Shown here: in pieces, positions 58,468 through 64,000 of the stretch
How positions within the stretch are numbered: the stretch's first letter is position 1
Layout of the letters: each line of letters opens with the position of its first letter
Assembly (NCBI RefSeq): GCF_029664245.1
Contig: NZ_JANAIE010000004.1
Location: forward strand, 186,001 to 250,000
Direction: 5' to 3'
DNA length: 64,000 bases
From: Profundicola chukchiensis
GTDB taxonomy: Bacteria > Bacteroidota > Bacteroidia > Flavobacteriales > Weeksellaceae
The notes under the pieces: generated by a model
What the model was told of the DNA's origin: nothing
Databases searched by the model: none
What the model saw: the letters and a program-made list of their open reading frames with translations, nothing else
Program-made: the position numbers and the translations under genes

Positions 58468-59088
58468 ATGAACCATAAAAGTATATTTGTAATCGGCATC
58501 ATCGGGGTGCTATTGTTCGTAGCCAGCTGCGTGGCAGGAGGACTTTTAATTGAGGATTATAGTGTAAGTCGTCAGTTTATAAGCGAAACATTTGCCATAG
58601 ACACGGCCTACGGCTTTTGGTTAAGATTTTTAGGATATATACCCAGTGGAATCTTATTGACATGGTTTTGCTTTTTAGTCGTTCGTTATTTTCCTTCATC
58701 TAGCATGATTAAGGTTGGATTTTATGGAGTAGGCATTTTCTACGGTATCGGAACGGTTGTGGTTTCCATCTTTCCCTGTGATAGTGGCTGCAACCCAGAA
58801 TTTATTAATCCCAGTATGTCGCAAGTGATACATAATCTATCAGCTCTCATGATTTATACATTTGTACCCATAAGCATTATTATAGCTGGTATTGGTTTAA
58901 TTAAGTTCTCGAACTATAAAACCTTTGCTTATATCTCGTTCGCTTTAGGCCTACTTAGTTCTGTTTTTGTGTTTATATTCACCTCTAATCTGACATCGGC
59001 CTATGTGGGATTATATCAACGAATGATAGAGTTGTTGATTTTAGCTTGGATTGTTGTCTGTGCGTTTAAGATAAGGGGAACAGTTTAA
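58468..59088 (+). CDS. DUF998 membrane protein
   Basis: 206 residues and six predicted membrane helices. The SIFPCDSGCNP loop with two Cys and HNLSALMIYT in helix four are typical of DUF998 proteins, whose function is not known. Start ATG at 58468 after an AT-rich leader. Same strand as the CPBP gene with a 113-base gap; an operon is possible but not shown. Confidence 0.8.
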   Translation: MNHKSIFVIGIIGVLLFVASCVAGGLLIEDYSVSRQFISETFAIDTAYGFWLRFLGYIPSGILLTWFCFLVVRYFPSSSMIKVGFYGVGIFYGIGTVVVSIFPCDSGCNPEFINPSMSQVIHNLSALMIYTFVPISIIIAGIGLIKFSNYKTFAYISFALGLLSSVFVFIFTSNLTSAYVGLYQRMIELLILAWIVVCAFKIRGTV

Positions 59089-59265
59089 AAGCTAGTATAA
59101 TATTTTAACAATAGCGCATGGGTTTTAACAAAATATTAATTATTTTTGTGGGCTACATGTTTAATTGTTAATTTTATTAAATAATTTAATTAAGGATTTA
59201 TTGAGCTTAACTTAAGAAGTGTGTAGAAATAGAATTTAAATATTATTGTATAGGAGTTAATAAAT

Positions 59266-59877
59266 ATGAATAGAGTAAAACTAATCTTGCTAGTAATTAT
59301 TACTTGCGTTTTCCAAAAATCAAATGCTCAAAAGTTTGTTACAGTCAAACCATTCGTTAAATCTACAAATGTTTCATCGTTTACAATTGAAAGAGTAGAA
59401 ATATATGAGAATAAAACTAAAATACTAATACAAGTACCAAGTCAAAAGAGGGGAAGGCCTATTTTCTCATTAAGTCGATGGACTATGATGGTGGAATCTG
59501 AACTTGGAAAAAGCATGGAATCACAGGGACTATTCGATTATGAAATGGAAATGCCTAAATTAACTACTAGTACCATGCCTAGTGAATATTTACTTAAACT
59601 TTATCATCAAACAGCTCAAAAGAAAGTTGAAGTACAGGATCTCCTTTTGTCTACCTATGGCTATGGCTATAAATGGGAGAATGGAGGTAGTATTATTACA
59701 GATTTAGGTAATGACAAATTGAATACTAGATATTCAATAAAAAGTAAAAAGCCAAAGGTTTTTAATTTCTGGTTAACATTTCCCAAAATTCAAGAAGGTG
59801 TTGAGAGTGTATCAATTTATGAATTTGGTAAGAGTGGATATATTTGGCGAGGTATAAGAATAAAAAATCCCGAATAA
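59266..59877 (+). CDS. Secreted protein of unknown function, 203 residues
   Basis: Signal peptide (LILLVIITCVFQKSNAQ, cleavage after about residue 21). The mature part alternates polar and hydrophobic residues as in beta-sheet proteins (VERVEIYENKTKILIQVP, KPKVFNFWLTFPKI, YIWRGIRI). No motif recognised. The 185 bases before it and 190 after it are AT-rich and empty. Confidence 0.65.
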   Translation: MNRVKLILLVIITCVFQKSNAQKFVTVKPFVKSTNVSSFTIERVEIYENKTKILIQVPSQKRGRPIFSLSRWTMMVESELGKSMESQGLFDYEMEMPKLTTSTMPSEYLLKLYHQTAQKKVEVQDLLLSTYGYGYKWENGGSIITDLGNDKLNTRYSIKSKKPKVFNFWLTFPKIQEGVESVSIYEFGKSGYIWRGIRIKNPE

Positions 59878-60068
59878 TCATTATTTAGTATTAATGAAAA
59901 TCGGGACAAGACTTAATGGAATTAGATTAGATTGGAAATGTTGAATGGATTCAAAGAGTTATATCTTTAGACGAACCTATTTTAAATGTTAGGTATAATT
60001 GACTCTAACACAATACTTTTACAAAGTATAAATCTTAGAAGATTATTTATTAAAAAATAATAAACAAA

Positions 60069-60575
60069 ATGAAGAGAGTATCAAAAATTTTAATGCTTTT
60101 ACTACTATTATCATTATTCCCTATAAATTTATTGGGGCAAACCAAAAATGAAACAAAAGTTTGGATAGAGTCAACCATCAATAACCACTCTTATAGATCT
60201 CTTTATCCACGTCATTTAGAATTTCATGGCAACTACTTGGTTTATATAACCAAAATTGGAGATACAAATTTTTACGGTAAAATTGAAATAGCTAAAATTA
60301 ATCAATTTGAAATTCAATCTTTTAAAGGTAATAATACTCAGGATGGATACAAGATATATTTATTTTGTAAAAACAATATTAAATGTATTGAAGAAGGAAA
60401 GATTATAAATAATAAATTTATTCCTTCTAAAGATCCCAATATAAATTATCTTCTTCCTATCTATTTGGAATTAACTTTTTCTGAAAACAATCTTCCAAAG
60501 AGAATGGAAAAAGCAATTAAACATTTAGTCAAAATATATGGTGGAAATGCTTCTATATATAAGGAGGTATTTTAA
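60069..60575 (+). CDS. Secreted protein of unknown function, 168 residues
   Basis: Signal peptide (LMLLLLLSLFPINLLGQ). The mature part has FYGKIEIAKINQFEIQ and a pair of Cys (LFCKNNIKC) that could form a disulfide in the periplasm. It ends with a helix carrying KAIKHLVKIYGG. No family recognised. Lies in a row of small secreted proteins with no common motif. Confidence 0.6.
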   Translation: MKRVSKILMLLLLLSLFPINLLGQTKNETKVWIESTINNHSYRSLYPRHLEFHGNYLVYITKIGDTNFYGKIEIAKINQFEIQSFKGNNTQDGYKIYLFCKNNIKCIEEGKIINNKFIPSKDPNINYLLPIYLELTFSENNLPKRMEKAIKHLVKIYGGNASIYKEVF

Positions 60576-60728
60576 TGTGTTGATTTTCTAATGTTTATTT
60601 CTAGTTAAAGAAGATTTTTTTATTAGTTATATTGTTTTTGTCGATAAAAGCATTAAATGTTGAATCAAAACTATTGGCAGTTCCGTATATTATTAATTGC
60701 TTGGTTTTAGCCAATTTACGAAAGTACT

Positions 60729-60779
60729 CGCGGATTATCAATCAGTTATTTATTTGCTAACTTTGGTGCTTGAAGCACG
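60729..60779. repeat. Left copy of a diverged ~50-bp repeat
   Basis: The stretch CGCGGATTATCAATCAG, then TTATTTGCTAAC, then GGTGCTTGAAGCACG resembles 61211-61260 in the same orientation and order. The two copies bracket the broken gene at 60851-61156. Confidence 0.5.
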
Positions 60780-60850
60780 AAACAAATCATACAATAACAC
60801 GTTATACAATACTGAGAATGAAAAATCGTATTGAATTAATATAAATTAAC

Positions 60851-61156
60851 GTGCCTAAATTAATTGTCAAACGAAAAAATGAATTCCCCTTTTGATTAGT
60901 ATGTGTAAATATTTATTTAGATAATAAGAGAATTGGTTGTTTAAATAGAGGAGAAATCAAAAAATGGAACATTTGCAAAGGGAAACATACACTATTTGCA
61001 AAAGGCGGATTACTTCTAAAGAGTCATAAAATAACTTTTGAGGCGAATGAGAATGAAATAATTGTCTTGGAAATCAAAAGTTTTGGAAATGGATATGTGA
61101 AATCATTTTTACAAATACAAAGATTACAACCTAGTCAGTTAGAAGAGAATTTTTAA
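60851..61156 (+). pseudogene. Small gene interrupted by one stop codon
   Basis: One frame from a GTG at 60851 (VPKLIVKRKNEFPF) to the TAA at 61154-61156, with a single TGA at 60893-60895. After it: VNIYLDNKRIGCLNRGEIKK, then GKHTLFAKGGLLLKSHKI and VLEIKSFGNGYVKSFLQIQ. The typical small-protein N-terminus and the strand-rich body (YLDxxxIGxLxRGE) lie in the same frame, which argues that the stop is a recent mutation, unless the stop is read through. The body resembles small beta-sandwich proteins; no family name is given. Confidence 0.55.
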
Positions 61157-61210
61157 AAAAATTAAACTTCTTAATGAAAGCGGCTTAAACAATCCTATCT
61201 CAAACGAAAC

Positions 61211-61260
61211 AACGGATTTTCTATTCGGTTTGTATTTGCTAATTTAGTTGCTTAAACTCG
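61211..61260. repeat. Right copy of a diverged ~50-bp repeat
   Basis: AACGGATTTTCTATTCGG, then GTATTTGCTAATTTAGTTGC. Same order of blocks as 60729-60779, about 480 bases apart. Confidence 0.5.
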
Positions 61261-61310
61261 TGACCGTTCATATTCATGATCCATTTACCATCTAAAAACA
61301 CTAAACAAGC

Positions 61311-62042
61311 ATGTCATTGATCATTACCACCTATGCGCCTGAAGGAATTATTTTAGCGGGAGATAGCAGATTGACCTTAAATTGGAATCAAGAAAATAAT
61401 GGAATTAATAATAACTATTCCATCACGGCCAGTGATTCAAACAATAAAGTTTTTCAGATCAAGGAAAAGTTTGGCCTGGCTACTTTTGGTGCAGCGGATA
61501 TCAATGGTATTCCGATTTCGGGTTATATCAATCAATTTATAGAGGAGAAAATCAAAACAGATACTGAAATTGATGAAATCCCTCAATCTCTTCATGAGTT
61601 TTTCGGAGATTATTTAGCTAAGCCTGAAACATGTTTTTATTTGTGTGGTTATAAATTAGAGAATGGAATTTCTATTCCTCATATTTATTTTATAGATATT
61701 CATCATGGCATCACTACAAGGCTTAATTATTCGGGTGGTCAAATACAGTATGGAGCAAACTGGGGCGGAGAAACTGAAGTCATGACACGATTATTAAACG
61801 ATATTAAAATTCATAATGGAGAGGAGTGGACAGATGTAAATGCAACGAATATCCCTTTCAACTTTTTCACTCTACAGGATGCCATTGACTTTTCTATTTA
61901 TGCTGTGAGGACGACTATTGAGACTTTTAAGTTTCAACAAAGAATTAAAACCGTTGGAGGTCCTATCGATATTCTAGCCATTAAGCCAAATGAAGTACAA
62001 TGGATTAGGAAGAAGGAACTCAGTGCTACAAATCCTATATAG
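61311..62042 (+). CDS. Ntn-hydrolase-like (proteasome beta/HslV-fold) protein
   Basis: 243 residues, start MSLIITTYAPEGIILAGDSR. The IILAGDSRLT block is the proteasome/HslV signature around Asp17; by that spacing Ser2 would be the N-terminal nucleophile after Met removal, Asp18 the HslV Asp17, and Lys46 (NNKVFQI) the HslV Lys33. The ATFGAAD that follows equals the buried strand of the fold. No propeptide. The role could be a stand-alone peptidase or amidase; nothing nearby tells which. Residue matching is by eye. Confidence 0.6.
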   Translation: MSLIITTYAPEGIILAGDSRLTLNWNQENNGINNNYSITASDSNNKVFQIKEKFGLATFGAADINGIPISGYINQFIEEKIKTDTEIDEIPQSLHEFFGDYLAKPETCFYLCGYKLENGISIPHIYFIDIHHGITTRLNYSGGQIQYGANWGGETEVMTRLLNDIKIHNGEEWTDVNATNIPFNFFTLQDAIDFSIYAVRTTIETFKFQQRIKTVGGPIDILAIKPNEVQWIRKKELSATNPI

Positions 62043-62274
62043 ATTCATACGGATGCAGGCTAGCGTACTTTCAACATAAATTAATTGGAAAAGTTCGCTG
62101 TGCCAAAAAACAATATACTAGTTTTAAGAGTTTAAAGGATTTTTAAGCATTAGAAAACTCAACATTAAACGGGGGATAATCTCTAGTTTTATAGCCTTTT
62201 ATAAAATAATACAGGAAAAATGTATCTTTTTTAAGTTCCGCTGGTCTACTTAATGAACTTAAAAATTAAAAGAA

Positions 62275-62388
62275 ATGAATTCATGTAAATGCACCAACTG
62301 CGAATGTACACAATGTAATTGCGGAAATTGTTTAGAAGCCAATTGTTCATGCACGAAATGTGAATGCACAAAATGCGAATGTTGTTAA
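62275..62388 (+). CDS. Metallothionein-like 37-residue Cys-rich protein
   Basis: A very short frame, MNSCKCTNCECTQCNCGNC followed by LEANCSCTKCECTKCECC: 14 Cys in 37 residues, all in CxC, CxxC or CC arrangements, and no aromatic residues. It should bind several Zn or Cu ions in thiolate clusters. Start ATG follows a purine-rich AAAAGAA. A terminator follows 8 bases after the stop, and the sigma factor gene starts 48 bases after it. Expression control by metals or by that sigma factor is plausible but not shown. It is not a known class that I can name with certainty. Confidence 0.75.
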   Translation: MNSCKCTNCECTQCNCGNCLEANCSCTKCECTKCECC

Positions 62389-62396
62389 ATAAAACA

Positions 62397-62430
62397 AAGC
62401 TTAGTCGAAAGACTAGGCTTTTATTTATTT
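62397..62430 (+). terminator. Hairpin terminator between metallothionein and sigma factor
   Basis: Ten-pair stem AAGCTTAGTC / GACTAGGCTT (one G-U pair) with a GAAA tetraloop, then a T-rich tail that runs into the next gene's start. Reading through would make it an attenuator for the sigma factor. Confidence 0.85.
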
Positions 62431-62436
62431 TTGGAT

Positions 62437-62970
62437 ATGGAGACTCAAAATATTTGGGATAATTTTAATGAAGAACTCTATTTCTTTATCTTAAAAAGGG
62501 TGAAGGATAAGGATATCACCAACGATATTTTTCAGAATACTTTCTTTAAAATTCATAAGAATTTATCCAGCCTCGAAAAAGAAGAGAAGGCGAGGGCTTG
62601 GGTTTTTCAAATTGCACGTAATGAGATTTCTAATCATTTCAACAAAGAATCTATTTATGTAGATGAACTGCATTCCCCTAAGGAAGCTCTTTTAGAAAAG
62701 TATGAGCATATCTGCTGTTTTGATCAATTCATTGACGATTTACCTGAAATTTATAATCAAGTGATTGAATTGATTTATATCAAAGGTTTAAAGCAAAAAG
62801 AGGTGGCAGAGGCTTTAGATATCAGCCTTGAGAATGTTAAGGCTAGGGTAAGTAGGGCAAAGGAAATTTTAAAGAAAAAGTTCAATGAATGCTGTCAATA
62901 TGAACTAGACGAACAGGGTAGGCTAAGAGGAGAGGCGAATTGCTCGCAATGTAGTCCAAGCGTTAAATAA
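62437..62970 (+). CDS. SigZ-like ECF sigma factor with Cys-rich C-terminus
   Basis: 177 residues from the ATG at 62437 (a TTG two codons earlier is possible). Sigma region 2 at about 5-75 (ILKRVKDKDITNDIFQNTFF, ARAWVFQIARNEI) and region 4 at about 100-155 (LPEIYNQVIELIYIKGLKQKEVA, ISLENVKARVSRAKEILK). An unusual tail FNECCQYELDEQGRL and ANCSQCSPS, plus HICCFDQF in the linker, gives six Cys in all, able to bind metal or sense redox. This tail is known in SigZ-type factors. No anti-sigma gene follows directly, consistent with control through its own Cys. Confidence 0.85.
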   Translation: METQNIWDNFNEELYFFILKRVKDKDITNDIFQNTFFKIHKNLSSLEKEEKARAWVFQIARNEISNHFNKESIYVDELHSPKEALLEKYEHICCFDQFIDDLPEIYNQVIELIYIKGLKQKEVAEALDISLENVKARVSRAKEILKKKFNECCQYELDEQGRLRGEANCSQCSPSVK

Positions 62971-63095
62971 GAAAATGAATAAGCAGGATTATTTAAAGTA
63001 CATCTTGTACGACTTGCTTTAATAGTGTGAATTATAAAAGCGAATTATAAACCATAATTAAATTAAAATTCTGATCTTTAACTAAATAACTACTC

Positions 63096-63560
63096 ATGGA
63101 AATAAAAGAACTAAAAGATAGACCTGGCATAAATCAGTCGACAAAGCTGAATAGTGTTTATGTTCAATTCAATAACCTATTAAATGAGTTGAAGACGAAA
63201 AAGTTATCAAATGAAACGCTAAAAGCCATTAATAATGGAATTGAAAAGTTAAACGCTGTTTCGGATTCAGATAAAGACTTAGCAAAAGAAATAAAAAGTA
63301 CTCAATCTCATATCATTAAACTCCTTGAAAAAGAGCATAAGTTGGTAACCAAAAATCATTATCGCAATCTTTGGTTGGCTCTAGGTATGGCTGCTTTTGG
63401 TATTCCGCTAGGAGTAGCATTTGGTGCTGTCCTCGATAATATGGCTTTATTGGCGATAGGCTTACCTATTGGAATGCTGATAGGAATTGCCGTTGGTACG
63501 CGTTTGGACAAAAAAGCTCTTGCAGAGGGTAGACAGATTGATGTAGAAGTAAGGCTTTAA
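63096..63560 (+). CDS. Small membrane protein with coiled N-terminus
   Basis: 154 residues: helical polar part (1-85, KLNSVYVQFNNLLNELKTKK), then two membrane helices at about 92-110 and 115-135 (LWLALGMAAFGIPLGVAFG, LLAIGLPIGMLIGIAVG) with Gly-zipper spacing, and a charged end. Function unknown; perhaps a partner of the sigma factor 126 bases upstream. Start ATG at 63096. Confidence 0.65.
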   Translation: MEIKELKDRPGINQSTKLNSVYVQFNNLLNELKTKKLSNETLKAINNGIEKLNAVSDSDKDLAKEIKSTQSHIIKLLEKEHKLVTKNHYRNLWLALGMAAFGIPLGVAFGAVLDNMALLAIGLPIGMLIGIAVGTRLDKKALAEGRQIDVEVRL

Positions 63561-63698
63561 GGTTATTTGAATTTGGATATTATTTAAGGGTGATATAAGA
63601 CATTTGCTCAATGTCGCATAAAGCATATAATTGAATTTAGAGAATTTTGAAGAATTAAACTATAGCCTTAACTTTGTTGCGCACTTAACAATCTAGAG

Positions 63699-64000
63699 AT
63701 GGACTTTAATTTTGAAGAATCTTTTGGAAGGATGTTGAATTTAGCTCATACGGCTATGTTTAGGCATTTGAGTAAGTTGATGAAAGAAGTTGATTTACCC
63801 ATTACACCAGATCAGTTTCGTGTGTTGGCGCACCTATGGATTACAGATGGTCTGGTGCAAACCGAGCTGGCACAATCTACCAATCGCAATCGTGCCAACG
63901 TAACACGTATTTTAGATATTTTAGAAAAGAAAGGCTTGGTGGAGCGAAGAGATGACCCGAATGACAAACGAGTTTTTAGAATTTATTTAACCGACTTAGG
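63699..64000 (+). CDS. MarR-family transcription regulator, cut by window end
   Basis: Starts at ATG 63699 (MDFNFEESFGRMLNLAHT); 100 codons are seen. The winged-helix core is clear: ITPDQFRVLAHLW, QTELAQSTNRNRANVTRILDILEKKGLV and RRDDPNDKRVFRIYLT, the wing with the DxRxxR-type pattern. MarR proteins are dimeric repressors that release DNA on binding phenolic or lipophilic ligands or on oxidation. The target gene is not in the window. Confidence 0.9.
   Translation, partial: MDFNFEESFGRMLNLAHTAMFRHLSKLMKEVDLPITPDQFRVLAHLWITDGLVQTELAQSTNRNRANVTRILDILEKKGLVERRDDPNDKRVFRIYLTDL

Overview
The window is AT-rich chromosomal DNA from a member of the Bacteroidota, most likely a marine-type Flavobacteriales. 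Support for this: lipoproteins with short signal peptides and a Cys box, two HU-related proteins of the Bacteroidota-restricted kind, a TAnnTTTG-type -7 promoter element, an Omp85 barrel fused to a phosphoesterase, almost no Shine-Dalgarno sequences, and dense intergenic repeats. No rRNA, tRNA, CRISPR array, transposase or integrase was found.

Region 1 (1-8.8 kb): a PLP-dependent decarboxylase on the minus strand, a predicted Fe-S nuclease fused to a DUF2779 exonuclease-like domain, and a large lipoprotein. They are separated by mosaic intergenic repeats; a direct repeat of nearly 400 bp brackets the nuclease gene. Region 2 (8.86-17.9 kb): a compact co-directional block with a SdiA-regulated-type lipoprotein, a phosphoesterase-Omp85 fusion, an HD-domain/PycTM-like membrane protein, a GAF protein and a PAP2 phosphatase. 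Region 3 (18.3-29.6 kb): a gene-poor, decaying stretch enclosed by an imperfect direct repeat of about 140 bp. It holds a retropepsin-like protein, a MORN/trypsin-like secreted protein, a small secreted protein and the ruins of several genes, including two GIY-YIG-type ones.

Region 4 (31.2-57.2 kb) is a defence island. A complete type 1 BREX operon (brxA, brxB, brxC, pglX, a GmrSD/BrxU-like DUF262-DUF1524 gene, pglZ, brxL) lies between two inward-facing HU-related genes. It is followed by a WYL-domain (BrxR-like) regulator, then a two-gene unit I do not recognise as a described system: a type I-like DNA methyltransferase/target-recognition protein fused to a histidine-kinase module, translationally overlapping a receiver-domain protein with an unassigned C-terminus. 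A complete DpnII-type restriction-modification cassette (two methyltransferases plus nuclease, predicted target GATC) ends the island. An identical 24-bp sequence lies in front of both the BREX operon and the WYL gene, each time 18 bp before a -7-like element, which suggests that one regulator controls both.

Region 5 (57.7-64 kb): two multi-spanning membrane proteins (CPBP protease, DUF998), small secreted unknowns, a gene broken by one stop codon and lying between repeats, an Ntn-hydrolase-like protein, a 37-residue metallothionein-like protein immediately before a SigZ-like ECF sigma factor with a Cys-rich tail, a small two-helix membrane protein, and the start of a MarR regulator cut by the window edge.
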